Below, in pieces: positions 25,975 through 36,108 of a stretch of 64,000 nucleotides of DNA. The position numbers and the translations under genes are program-made. The stretch comes from Tragulus kanchil. Taxonomy: Eukaryota; Chordata; Mammalia; Artiodactyla; Tragulidae. Location of the stretch: the NCBI GenBank assembly GCA_022376925.1, contig JAIOJX010000028.1, positions 67,111,001-67,175,000 on the forward strand. Reading direction: 5' to 3'. The stretch's first letter is position 1, and each line of letters starts with the position of its first letter. The notes below the pieces were generated by a model. The model was not told the DNA's origin. It searched no databases and saw nothing but the letters and a program-made list of their open reading frames with translations.

Positions 25975-26285
25975 GGGCTTCCCTGGTGGTCCAATGGGTA
26001 AGAACACCGCCTTGCAGTGCAAGGGGCGCTGGTTCGATCCCTGGCCTAGGAAGATCCCACGTGCCATGGAGCGGCTGGACCGATGTGTCCAATTACTGAG
26101 CCAGAGCTTTGGAGCGCATGCGCCCAGAGCCGGTGCTCTGCGACAACAGAGGCCACCGCAAGGGAGGCCCACACGGGCCAAAGAACAAGGACGGGTGAAA
26201 AGAGATAAATGAAAGACCAATAAAAATGGCTTGCCCGCCCCAACTCTCTCCTCAACCCGCACCCCACCCCCCAAAACAAACCTCA
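25975..26285 (+). mobile_element. CHR-2 type SINE, plus, with C-rich extension
   Basis: A second near-consensus member in the same orientation, with extension CTTGCCCGCCCC...CACCCCACCCCCC. It differs from its neighbour at many sites, so it is an independent insertion rather than a duplicate. Confidence 0.92.
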
Positions 26286-27284
26286 ATGTCTATTAAAAAA
26301 AAGTACAGAATAACATTTAGCTATTAAAGAGGATGCTGAACTTGGTGGACAGAAAAGATCTATTGTGAAAAGCATGACTCTACCTCCCAGACATGATTAA
26401 CAGCAAGAGAATAAAGCAGGGAGTGCTGTTGCTGTCATTGCTGCTGAGGGTATAATATACCACATATTGTCTGTAACTCTTTCAGCACCAAACCCAACTC
26501 AAACCTAAACTTGATCAAAATCTCTCCATCAGTACAACATTTTTAAATCTGAAATACAGGGAATTTAAGAAAAGACAAAGTTAGATAAACAATTACAAAA
26601 AAAGTCAGAAAAGGATAGAAGAAAGTAGAAAAGAGAAGGAAAATATGAGTCATTACTGTCAAGGGTAGACACCTAAGCAGAAGTAGAAGTCTGGAAAGGG
26701 CCAAATTAGCACAGCCAAAGGAGACATCCCCTTTCCTCTGATTTTCTTCACATGGCCTTTCCTGTGGGATGCAATATATAAAAGAATAAGCTTTAAATCA
26801 ATAGAGAGATATACATACAGATGCAAATGTAGAAAGAAGCATGTCTGAAAAGTCAGTTCACATCTCTGATCAATTTCAAAACAAGTTGAAATGAGCGATT
26901 CCTCATCTCTTTCCAAACTACAACTGTGATTTATAAACTTTTTTTTTTAGTGACTGTATTTCTATGGACTAAACAATGAATCATATATCAAATATTTTGA
27001 ATTTTAATTCAATTTCAAATTTTAAATCTTAAGGAGTAAATACATAACCATCTTTATCTTGGTTTTCTCTTCAGAAATGATTTTTAATCCCATTAAACTA
27101 CCATTCTTTTTAAAACAAAGGTGTAATATGGACACATAAAGAATCAATTCTGCAAATTCTTCTTTATAGAAGAATAAATTTATCTATTATACCAGCATGT
27201 ATATATAACTAGTGTATTTCTCCATATGTATGGTTTGACTATCTGTATATAACACACACAGACAGACACACACCATTTTAAACT
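26286..27284. other. Unassigned intronic sequence
   Basis: AT-rich, with no gene or nameable repeat. Confidence 0.5.
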
Positions 27285-27345
27285 CAGCTACAGTCCATGG
27301 GGTTGCAAAAGAATCAGACCAACTTAGCCACTACACAACAGATTC
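27285..27345 (+). mobile_element. Bov-tA 3' fragment
   Basis: CTACAGTCCATGGGGTTGC and AGAATCAGACCAACTTAGCC match the 3' part of Bov-tA. Confidence 0.65.
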
Positions 27346-27699
27346 AACAAAAATGTAACAATCTCTACCAAAAAAAGAAAAAAAGGTTTAGCAAATTTCT
27401 GTGGTAATAAGCAGTAAGTGTGGCAATCCAGTTTTGCTCTTTTCTCCTCTCCCAAAACAGTGGCTATCAGACAAATACTTGACTGTCCTACTGAACTACA
27501 CAGATAATGACTTACTGTATGTCATCCCCATATAGGCTCAACGATAGAGGTTTGTATGTTGAAGTTCTGCTACTGTGGGTCTTAAATATAAAAACAACAA
27601 ATGTTGTTTTAGCCTTTAAATTAGAATTTTAAAACACCACATTCATCCTGATCTGTGACTAATAAAAATTAGTGGAATGTGTGTGTTTATGTTAAATTG

Positions 27700-27895
27700 C
27701 TTCATTTCTTTCCTGACTCCTTGTGATCCTAGGAATGGACTGTAGCCCACCAGGCTCCTCTGTCTATGGGATTTTCCCAGCAAGAATACTGTATTAGGTT
27801 GCCATTCCCTCCTCAAAGAGATCCTCCCAACCCAGCGATCGAACTCATGTCTCCTGTGTTGGCAGGCAGATTCTTTACCACTGAGCCACCAGGGA
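27700..27895 (-). mobile_element. Bov-tA SINE, minus
   Basis: Runs from TCCTGACTCCTTGTGATCC through AAGAATACTGTATTAGG to the head GAGCCACCAGGGAAC. Only its last 61 bases are repeated (28927-28987), fused to the PROS1 leader by duplication H. Confidence 0.88.
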
Positions 27896-28821
27896 ACATT
27901 GGTAAATTTCTACTTAATTCTCCTGAAATGATAATCTTTGAAAACTTACAATGGAGTTTTAACCACTAAAGTGTAATTTCGTTTATCTCTCCCATGCCAT
28001 TTCCTGAGAATAAAACATACCATAAGTAGGCATTTTTAACCAGTGAATGTGCTTAAACTTTGGAGAACAAACTAATTAATGGACTACTAAAATGTACTAA
28101 ATGCCCGGATATCACTATATGTCTTTTTTTCAAAGGAAACTCAATATCCTGCCTTGAATCGAGGCATGGGAACATATAGAATAGGAAACACGAAGACAAA
28201 CTACAAAGAATTCATACGACCTCAGAAGAGTGGCATTCAGTGTCCCAAGTCATAGGTACAAAGTGATCTGAGAACTACAATATTTAACAGTCCTTTTGAC
28301 TTCAAGGTTAAAAAATCACATCTGCCATGCAAACCCGCTGTCATCTCCTAACAATTCGTTTGTCAATGTTAAGATAAGCAAACCAAGATCAAAGTCCAGA
28401 AATTGCAGAAGGGAGGTAGGCTGCAGCAGGGAGTGCAGACTGGGGCCAGGCGCTTGTACAGAGCGGGTTGCCTTTCCTCCCTACTTTCATACTGCAACAT
28501 GTTAAATTGCTTCAGTTCATCCTTGCCCTCACACTGGGAACTTCAGCTGTTACGGGCAATTGGGTAAGGTAGGTGTTCCAACTTCTTCACTGATATTTAG
28601 TTATCACTCTTGTTTTAGAATCTGTCCTGTGGGCATTCCCAAAGCAGGATAAATATTGACCTGCCCCACCATTACAAAGACCGCTAGATCCACGGCTGAT
28701 GGAAGAATTTACTGGAAACTTTCTAGGAGGCTGCAGACCCAGAAAAGAAAAGCCGTCCAACGGGGCTCATAGTTCAGTTGGTACGGAGAAGAAAGAAGAC
28801 AAGACGCTATTGATTACTCAC

Positions 28822-28897
28822 AGTTCGCCTCCAAGACGGGAAGCACCAGGGCGAGGCACGCCAGCAGCGTCCCAGTGCGCCGACCCTGGACCCTCAT
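28822..28897 (-). other. PROS1: Duplicate of PROS1 coding exon 1, without promoter
   Basis: All 76 coding bases and the GTGAGT donor of PROS1 exon 1 recur here, 1095 bases below the main copy. On the 5' side only 28 bases of leader remain (28898-28925); then the sequence jumps at 28926/28927 into the middle of a Bov-tA SINE, the start of the second copy of duplication H. No CpG island is attached, so this copy could not be transcribed from its own promoter. It is most likely an assembly duplicate, not a real second exon or pseudogene. Confidence 0.85.
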
Positions 28898-29916
28898 GGC
28901 GAAGCGGGCGGAGGCGCGGGTGGAGCGCGATCGAACTCATGTCTCCTGTGTTGGCAGGCAGATTCTTTACCACTGAGCCACCAGGGAACATTGGTAAATT
29001 TCTACTTAATTCTCCTGAAATGATAATCTTTGAAAACTTACAATGGAGTTTTAACCACTAAAGTGTAATTTCGTTTATCTCTCCCATGCCATTTCCTGAG
29101 AATAAAACATACCATAAGTAGGCATTTTTAACCAGTGAATGTGCTTAAACTTTGGAGAACAAACTAATTAATGGACTACTAAAATGTACTAAATGCCCGG
29201 ATATCACTATATGTCTTTTTTTCAAAGGAAACTCAATATCCTGCCTTGAATCGAGGCATGGGAACATATAGAATAGGAAACACGAAGACAAACTACAAAG
29301 AATTCATACGACGACCTCAGAAGAGTGGCATTCAGTGTCCCAAGTCATAGGTACAAAGTGATCTGAGAACTACAATATTTAACAGTCCTTTTGACTTCAA
29401 GGTTAAAAAATCACATCTGCCATGCAAACCCGCTGTCATCTCCTAACAATTCGTTTGTCAATGTTAAGATAAGCAAACCAAGATCAAAGTCCAGAAATTG
29501 CAGAAGGGAGGTAGGCTGCAGCAGGGAGTGCAGACTGGGGCCAGGCGCTTGTACAGAGCGGGTTGCCTTTCCTCCCTACTTTCATACTGCAACATGTTAA
29601 ATTGCTTCAGTTCATCCTTGCCCTCACACTGGGAACTTCAGCTGTTACGGGCAATTGGGTAAGGTAGGTGTTCCAACTTCTTCACTGATATTTAGTTATC
29701 ACTCTTGTTTTAGAATCTGTCCTGTGGGCATTCCCAAAGCAGGATAAATATTGACCTGCCCCACCATTACAAAGACCGCTAGATCCACGGCTGATGGAAG
29801 AATTTACTGGAAACTTTCTAGGAGGCTGCAGACCCAGAAAAGAAAAGCCGTCCAACGGGGCTCATAGTTCAGTTGGTACGGAGAAGAAAGAAGACAAGAC
29901 GCTATTGATTACTCAC

Positions 29917-29992
29917 AGTTCGCCTCCAAGACGGGAAGCACCAGGGCGAGGCACGCCAGCAGCGTCCCAGTGCGCCGACCCTGGACCCTCAT
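29917..29992 (-). CDS. PROS1: PROS1 coding exon 1 (protein S signal peptide), main copy
   Basis: Protein S is a secreted vitamin K-dependent plasma glycoprotein, a cofactor of activated protein C and TFPI and a ligand of TAM receptors. Read on the minus strand, the ATG at 29992 opens a 25-residue signal peptide: a basic start MRVQGRRTG, a hydrophobic core LLACLALVLP and the end VLEAN. This closely follows human and cattle protein S, both of which end ...EAN before Phe. After 76 coding bases (25 codons plus one base, phase 1) the frame meets a consensus splice donor GTGAGT at 29916-29911; the split codon fits the Phe that follows in the family. The start context GCCATGA has a purine at -3. Upstream on this strand is a CpG island. 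Exon 2 (propeptide and Gla domain) would lie beyond position 1. Extra copies of this exon exist at 28822-28897 (complete) and 31055-31085 (truncated). Of the three, only this one has both intact promoter and donor. Family and exon phase are from knowledge; the reading frame and donor are seen directly. Confidence 0.93.
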
Positions 29993-30260
29993 GGCGAAGC
30001 GGGCGGAGGCGCGGGTGGAGGCGGTGGCGCGTCGCGGCGGGGATCCCTGCGCCCGGCGCGCGGCGGAGCTACGACCCGGGCGCCACTCGCCGAGGACTGC
30101 GGCGCGGGGGCGCCTGCGAGCCAGCGCGCGCGTGGAGCCGCCGAGCCGGGGGCGGAGGAGACCGCCCGCTCCCAGCCCCCAGCCGGGCGGGGAAGTGATA
30201 ACAAGGACATTTCCTGGAAGCTCTTCTTTTCGGAGCTGGGGGTAGGGCTCTGGGAGAATG
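29930..30260 (-). promoter_or_regulatory. PROS1: PROS1 CpG-island promoter
   Basis: A GC-rich, CpG-dense block starts within PROS1 exon 1 and runs about 250 bases upstream of its ATG, in sharp contrast to the AT-rich surroundings. Two GC boxes are visible (GGGGGCGGAG at 30148-30157 and GGGCGGGG at 30185-30192), matching Sp1-type sites. A palindromic STAT-type element TTCCTGGAA is at 30211-30219. I see no clear TATA box close to the start, as expected for a CpG-island promoter. Sp1 control and IL-6/STAT3 induction of PROS1 are reported for human as I recall; whether these particular sites act is inference. Confidence 0.8.
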
Positions 30261-30809
30261 CTGGAGGCCTAGTAAACACAGTCGATACATCCTTCCTAGC
30301 CCTTGTCCAACTCCAACGTTCTGTTCTGATCTCCTGGAATGTGAAGTTTGCCAAGAAGGGGAAACAAAAGCACCACCACCACCACCTCCAGCGAGCCGGA
30401 GGAAGGCTGAGTAGCCAAGAAAACTGAGGACTCAGATCGGGTATCCAGGCTTAAGGCTTAGAAGCCAAAAATCAGGAGACTAACGTTGGCTATGAAGATG
30501 TTAAGCAAAACCTGGAAGCGAAGGAGAACTCTAGGAAGGCTACGGTGATCGGAGAGAATGGAAGCAAAAGTGATAGTTTTGATCATCGACACTTTTGTTT
30601 TGTTCTTGCATTTATAGTGTAAGGAAGCTATAGCCAAAAAAAAAAAAAAAAAAAGTTCCGGGAGTGGGAGCGAATGTATCAAATTGTATCATCTTCAAAT
30701 AGCGCACTTTTGGTTTTTGCATATTACCTCAGCATATTACCTCTTTTTTGTGCTTAGGCAGGCATACTCGAAACATGTTACTTAATGTTTAAGACTGCCT
30801 TTGACGCTG

Positions 30810-30945
30810 AACCGCCTAGATTCCAGTGGCAATGCTCTGCAGTTTACTAGTTCTATTATCTGTAAAAATGGAGGTATTTGTTAAGTTTTCATGTGTAAAG
30901 GGAAGACATTAGAGAGATAACACATGTGAAGCAATTAATGTGTAA
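30810..30945 (+). mobile_element. MIR remnant (copied at 31905-32040)
   Basis: CTATTATCTGTAAAAATGGAG and GAGAGATAACACATGTGAAG follow the MIR consensus. It sits between the PROS1 promoter and the rest of the intergenic region. Confidence 0.6.
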
Positions 30946-31054
30946 AAGAGTACTACGGCACTCTTCTTAGTATCTATCACTTCCAGTATTTCTACCCGAA
31001 GCTAAAAGAGTACTGATGACGGCATTTTTTCGAGCCCAGCCCAAAAAAGGGGGG

Positions 31055-31085
31055 GCGTCCCAGTGCGCCGACCCTGGACCCTCAT
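31055..31085 (-). other. PROS1: Truncated duplicate of PROS1 exon 1 (first 31 coding bases)
   Basis: The ATG at 31085 and the first ten codons (MRVQGRRTGT) match the main copy. The frame then breaks at 31054 into a G-run spacer (30998-31054), and neither the rest of the signal peptide nor the splice donor is present. The full CpG island lies on its 5' side (31086 to about 31350). If duplication I is collapsed, this island and the one at 29993-30260 are the same locus. Confidence 0.85.
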
Positions 31086-31350
31086 GGCGAAGCGGGCGGA
31101 GGCGCGGGTGGAGGCGGTGGCGCGTCGCGGCGGGGATCCCTGCGCCCGGCGCGCGGCGGAGCTACGACCCGGGCGCCACTCGCCGAGGACTGCGGCGCGG
31201 GGGCGCCTGCGAGCCAGCGCGCGCGTGGAGCCGCCGAGCCGGGGGCGGAGGAGACCGCCCGCTCCCAGCCCCCAGCCGGGCGGGGAAGTGATAACAAGGA
31301 CATTTCCTGGAAGCTCTTCTTTTCGGAGCTGGGGGTAGGGCTCTGGGAGA
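31055..31350 (-). other. Second copy of the PROS1 CpG island
   Basis: This block repeats 29962-30258 at an offset of 1093, including both GC boxes and the STAT-type palindrome. It belongs to the second copy of duplication I and ends inside PROS1 exon 1, so it drives no intact exon. It is probably the same island written twice. Confidence 0.85.
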
Positions 31351-32382
31351 ATGCTGGAGGCCTAGTAAACACAGTCGATACATCCTTCCTAGCCCTTGTC
31401 CAACTCCAACGTTCTGTTCTGATCTCCTGGAATGTGAAGTTTGCCAAGAAGGGGAAACAAAAGCACCACCACCACCACCTCCAGCGAGCCGGAGGGGAAG
31501 GCTGAGTAGCCAAGAAAACTGAGGACTCAGATCGGGGTATCCAGGCTTAAGGCTTAGAAGCCAAAAAATCAGGAGACTAACGTTGGCTATGAAGATGTTA
31601 AGCAAAACCTGGAAGCGAAGGAGAACTCTAGGAAGGCTACGGTGATCGGAGAGAATGGAAGCAAAAGTGATAGTTTTGATCATCGACACTTTTGTTTTGT
31701 TCTTGCATTTATAGTGTAAGGAAGCTATAGCCAAAAAAAAAAAAAAAAAAAGTTCCGGGAGTGGGAGCGAATGTATCAAATTGTATCATCTTCAAATAGC
31801 GCACTTTTGGTTTTTGCATATTACCTCAGCATATTACCTCTTTTTTGTGCTTAGGCAGGCATACTCGAAACATGTTACTTAATGTTTAAGACTGCCTTTG
31901 ACGCTGAACCGCCTAGATTCCAGTGGCAATGCTCTGCAGTTTACTAGTTCTATTATCTGTAAAAATGGAGGTATTTGTTAAGTTTTCATGTGTAAAGGGA
32001 AGACATTAGAGAGATAACACATGTGAAGCAATTAATGTGTTAAAAGAGTACTTACGGCACTCTTCTTAGTATCTATCACTTCCAGTATTTCTACCCAGCG
32101 AACATGTCAACTGATTTCCTACGTGTGTAAGTGACAGTCAATAGGCTGATGATCTTTCAAGGGTGATTTCCAGCTCTAGCTTTCTGGGGCTTCTGTGATC
32201 CAGCTGGGTGGAAGTGTGTATCAGAGTTACTTTTTCTGAAAATTTGTAAAGGAATTGCTGAACGTATCCATATTCTTCCCTCTTTTAAATTAGCTTCCTT
32301 CTTGCTATGTCTGAATCAACCACGTCTGTCTATTCACCTTTATTCCCAACCCCGGGTGACTTAATTAAAATATAAGTCCCTA

Positions 32383-32643
32383 GGGCTTCCCTGGTGGTCC
32401 AGTGGGTAAGGACACCACCCTGCAGTGCAGGGGGCACCAGTTCGATCCCTGGCCTGAGAAGACCCCATGTGCTGCGGAGCAGCTGGACTGATGTGTCCAA
32501 CTACCAAACCAGAGCTCTGGGGCGCATGTGCCCAGAGCCGGTGCTCTGCAATGAGAGAGGCCACTGCAGTGGGAGGTCCACACAGACAAAAGAACAAAGA
32601 GAAATGAATGAAAGGCCAATAGAAGTGGCCAAAAAGACCACAC
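32383..32643 (+). mobile_element. CHR-2 type SINE, plus, short tail
   Basis: Complete head and body; tail GAAAGGCCAATAGAAGTGGCC ends without the C-rich extension and passes into an A-rich link and (TA)n. Confidence 0.9.
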
Positions 32644-32668
32644 CATATATATATATATATATATATAA
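32644..32668 (+). repeat. (TA)n microsatellite
   Basis: About 12 TA units directly after the SINE tail. Confidence 0.9.
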
Positions 32669-33193
32669 GTCTAATCTCTGTAGAATTGTTTGGTGTGCTA
32701 GCAACCAGAACATGAAACAAAATGATCTTTAAGTATTATATTCAATTATTGAATATTTAAGTACATTTAGGCCACAAGTCTTGTCTCATCTCGGAGGAAG
32801 CATTGAGTAGAATATCGATTTTGAGATACCAAATTTCACAAAGAGGGAAAATTTCCAAAATAATGAATTAATAGCATTCATAACAAAGCATCACCCATAC
32901 AAACATTAAAAAATAGAGAAAAAAAATAGAGAGTATGAAGAAAGAAAAGTTAGTGAAATGAAAACGACTGAAAAGAAAAATCTTGATCTTTAAAAGAATT
33001 CAACTGAATGTAAAGCCTTAAGTCATTTTAAAACCACAAGTGTACAGCACAGTGCTAGCATTAGCTGTCAATGCCGAAAAATAATGTCCTACCTACACTG
33101 TGATACTGAACTTTGAAAAAGAAGACCTTGAAATGCTTTAAAGTGAAATTTAATAATATGTCTTTGGATAAATGGTTCAGGTTTATTTATTTC
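32669..33193. other. Unassigned intergenic sequence
   Basis: AT-rich; nothing recognised. Confidence 0.5.
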
Positions 33194-33748
33194 ACAAATT
33201 CACTCTGTGAAGATTATTTTGCCTTTAGCTAGTTAATTTTGATTAACATCTGTTCAGTTTCACTTGGTCAAACTTTATTTTCACTATATTTCTAAATCTG
33301 TAATTAAATCTTATCCAAAGTTTGACTGCCAAACTCATTCTTTTTCCTAGTTCTAATCTCATTCCCGCACCCAGCTTTACATTGCTCTATATAATCTTCT
33401 ACTAATACAGTTCTCAACTTACTTATTATGTCTGTTATCTGCATCACCATTCTTCTTCACCATGTCTACTCAAACTGGGTACTTGTCATCTACCTCTACA
33501 AAGATTAAGTCATTAGCCACTGAAGCTGCTGACCTTCAACACATCCTGGCACTCTGTGCTCTGGGAAAAAGTGACAGAACAGGGCTTTCAGAGAGTTACA
33601 TATTTTTAGATAATGTTATGAGGTCAAATGCTTTCATTTTCTCATATCTAGAAAAGCACTAAAATTGTTAACAGTGACGTATCCTTCTCGTCACCAGCAG
33701 TGAGCCTCTGCCAAAATGTGTGTTTTGTGGCAGGTACTCCCTCTCTTC

Positions 33749-33960
33749 AGACTTCCTTGGTGGCTCAGTGGTAAAGAATCCTCCTGCACTGCAAGTGTCT
33801 CAGGGGATATAAGCTTGATCCCTGGGTAGTGAAGACGCCCTGGAGGAGGGCAAGTCAACACACTCCGGTATTCTTGCCTGGAGATTCCCATGGACAGAGA
33901 AGCCTGGTGGGCTACAGCCTATAGGATTGCCTTGGACTTGCCTGAAGCAACACACATGCA
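33749..33960 (+). mobile_element. Bov-tA SINE, plus (copied at 34819-35030)
   Basis: Head CTTCCTTGGTGGCTCAGTGG, GCTTGATCCCTGGGTAG, ATTCTTGCCTGGAGATTCCC, GCCTGGTGGGCTACAGCC. The second copy is part of duplication J. Confidence 0.9.
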
Positions 33961-33994
33961 CGTTTAATACAATAGAATTGCCTTGGACTCGACT

Positions 33995-34150
33995 TAGCAT
34001 GCATGCAAGTTTAATACTGACTTTCCCCTACCTCTTCAGGACAGTTCATCAGAGTTATTTGTGTTGCTCTCTCCCCAGCTATAGTCCTCATTTGGACCCC
34101 AAAAAACATAGCTGGCAACTCTACCCTTGTGTAATTTTTAGTCTACAACC
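33995..34150 (+). repeat. LTR-like 3' end (copied at 35065-35222)
   Basis: CTTCAGGACAGTTCATCAGAG, CCCAGCTATAGTCCTCATTTG and a CAACTCTACCCTTGTG motif parallel another element at 36108-36242 that ends AATAAAAG...CAGTCAACA. This looks like the R/U5 end of an old endogenous-retrovirus LTR. No internal viral genes are visible; family not named. Confidence 0.4.
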
Positions 34151-35619
34151 ACTAGAATATAAAAGCCATCCATGAGGGCAAGGACTTTTAAATGTTTTGT
34201 TCATGTCTTAGTGCCTGGAACAGTGACTGGTATGTTCCCAAAAAATAAATATCAATTTTTCAAACAAATTCACTCTGTGAAGATTATTTTGCCTTTAGCT
34301 AGTTAATTTTGATTAACATCTGTTCAGTTTCACTTGGTCAAACTTTATTTTCACTATATTTCTAAATCTGTAATTAAATCTTATCCAAAGTTTGACTGCC
34401 AAACTCATTCTTTTTCCTAGTTCTAATCTCATTCCCGCACCCAGCTTTACATTGCTCTATATAATCTTCTACTAATACAGTTCTCAACTTACTTATTATG
34501 TCTGTTATCTGCATCACCATTCTTCTTCACCATGTCTACTCAAACTGGGTACTTGTCATCTACCTCTACAAAGATTAAGTCATTAGCCACTGAAGCTGCT
34601 GACCTTCAACACATCCTGGCACTCTGTGCTCTGGGAAAAAGTGACAGAACAGGGCTTTCAGAGAGTTACATATTTTTAGATAATGTTATGAGGTCAAATG
34701 CTTTCATTTTCTCATATCTAGAAAAGCACTAAAATTGTTAACAGTGACGTATCCTTCTCGTCACCAGCAGTGAGCCTCTGCCAAAATGTGTGTTTTGTGG
34801 CAGGTACTCCCTCTCTTCAGACTTCCTTGGTGGCTCAGTGGTAAAGAATCCTCCTGCACTGCAAGTGTCTCAGGGGATATAAGCTTGATCCCTGGGTAGT
34901 GAAGACGCCCTGGAGGAGGGCAAGTCAACACACTCCGGTATTCTTGCCTGGAGATTCCCATGGACAGAGAAGCCTGGTGGGCTACAGCCTATAGGATTGC
35001 CTTGGACTTGCCTGAAGCAACACACATGCACGTTTAATACAATAGAATTGCCTTGGACTCGACTTAGCATGCATGCAAGTTTAATACTGACTTTCCCCTA
35101 CCTCTTCAGGACAGTTCATCAGAGTTATTTGTGTTGCTCTCTCCCCAGCTATAGTCCTCATTTGGACCCCAAAAAACATAGCTGGCAACTCTACCCTTGT
35201 GTAATTTTTTTAGTCTACAACCACTAGAATATAAAAGCCATCCATGAGGGCAAGGACTTTTAAATGTTTTGTTCATGTCTTAGTGCCTGGAACAGTGACT
35301 GGTATGTTCACCTAAATTCAATTTAACAATACAAGTCTAGCAATATTTATGTCCAAATATCAACAGTGGTCATTTTCAGTCTTGAGATTATGGATCATTT
35401 TCCTTGTGTTGATTTATGTTTCATTTTTCTACAAAATATTTTCATCTTTGCTTTGTAAAAACTAACAAATATTAAAGTATTTAAACCACAGACATTAAGG
35501 ACTACCTTATTTTGATTTAGATAGAGTGATATTTATGATTGTACTTTAGGAATGTTATTTTGTTAAATGTTTATGAAATGGAATAGACTAAAAATCAAGT
35601 ATCATTTATGCAAGAGCTA

Positions 35620-35765
35620 ACGAGTATTAATGAGGATGTAGTGAAAGGAACTTTTGCTTACTGTTTTCTGGGAATATGCACATTGGTACAACTGTTATAG
35701 AAAACAATGCATAAGTTCCTCATGAAATTAAAAATAAAACTACCACCTGACCTATACACACAGAT
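35620..35765 (+). mobile_element. L1 ORF2 C-terminal fragment, plus
   Basis: ATGAGGATGTAGTGAAAGGA, TTGGTACAACTGTTATAGAA and ATAAAACTACCACCTGACC correspond to the L1 ORF2 C-terminal coding region. Diverged and non-functional. Confidence 0.7.
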
Positions 35766-36054
35766 ATTGTCCACCCCTCCAGTTCTATTACGATCAAGTC
35801 ATTAGTCACTACATTTACTGACTTACAAGTACTGAAAATAATTCAATTTAAAGTGTTCTGTGTTTTGGATCTATAGACCCCTACATAGGTAAGAGGCATG
35901 TTAAGAAAGAATTTCAATGATCGCAGATTCTTGCAAATTCCTATAATAGGAATAGATGAGCATTAAAGTCCTAACTGGAAAGATGTATTTGTATAGTTAG
36001 AAGTAATCTTTCACCCAAACATATGCTTGACTGAATTTCTTTTCAGCCAAAAAA

Positions 36055-36056
<2 letters not shown>

Positions 36057-36100
<44 letters not shown>
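36057..36100 (+). repeat. (AT)n microsatellite
   Basis: About 20 AT units in front of an LTR-like end. Confidence 0.93.

Positions 36101-36107
<7 letters not shown>

Positions 36108-36108
<1 letters not shown>

Larger units (their letters stand above)
1..29916 (-). other. PROS1: PROS1 intron 1 (3' part of the intron runs off the window)
   Basis: Everything at lower coordinates than the exon 1 donor is PROS1 intron 1 on the minus strand. I looked for the exon 2 Gla-domain coding sequence (ERECIEELC-type peptides) on the minus strand and did not find it. The content is interspersed repeats and eight pairs of ~1.1-kb duplications (A to H). The true intron is therefore probably about 8-9 kb shorter than it looks here. 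Confidence 0.8.
27835..30020. repeat. Direct duplication H, unit ~1.09 kb, containing PROS1 exon 1
   Basis: Copy 1 is 27835-28925 and copy 2 is 28927-30020, one base between them. Copy 2 has one extra trinucleotide near 29312. The joint fuses the PROS1 leader directly to the middle of a Bov-tA SINE. Both copies hold PROS1 exon 1 and its donor; only copy 2 runs into the promoter. Confidence 0.96.
29962..32096. repeat. Direct duplication I, unit ~1.04 kb, containing the PROS1 promoter
   Basis: Copy 1 is 29962-30997 and copy 2 is 31055-32096, with a 57-bp spacer 30998-31054. The spacer contains a 12-bp echo (TAAAAGAGTACT) of nearby sequence and ends in a G-run. Copies differ mainly by single-base indels (near 30413/31498, 30440/31537 and 30467/31567). 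29962-30020 is also the end of H and occurs three times. Confidence 0.96.
33194..35309. repeat. Direct duplication J, unit ~1.05 kb
   Basis: Copy 1 is 33194-34237 and copy 2 is 34264-35309, offset 1070, with a 26-bp A/T-rich spacer 34238-34263. The only difference noticed is two extra T in a T-run of copy 2 (near 35208). The unit contains a Bov-tA and an LTR-like end. Confidence 0.95.

Noticed and set aside
25601..26285. The two adjacent CHR-2 type SINEs as another false duplication
   Set aside because: They differ at many positions, are only ~0.37 kb apart, and have independent tails, so they are separate insertions.
25660..26286. 208-codon open frame on the minus strand
   Set aside because: It is a reading-through of two CHR-2 type SINEs and the (AC)n between them (poly-CV peptide). 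SINE-derived frames like this recur all over the window and are not genes.
1..29916. PROS1 exon 2 (propeptide and Gla domain) on the minus strand
   Set aside because: No minus-strand frame encodes a Glu-rich Gla segment or the basic propeptide; the exon lies beyond the window.
31162..31779. 205-codon minus-strand frame (and related frames at 29989-30354, 31082-31513 and 29794-30198)
   Set aside because: They cross the PROS1 CpG island and its flanks. GC-rich DNA has few stops, the peptides have low complexity, and the frames change between the two near-identical copies because of single-base indels.
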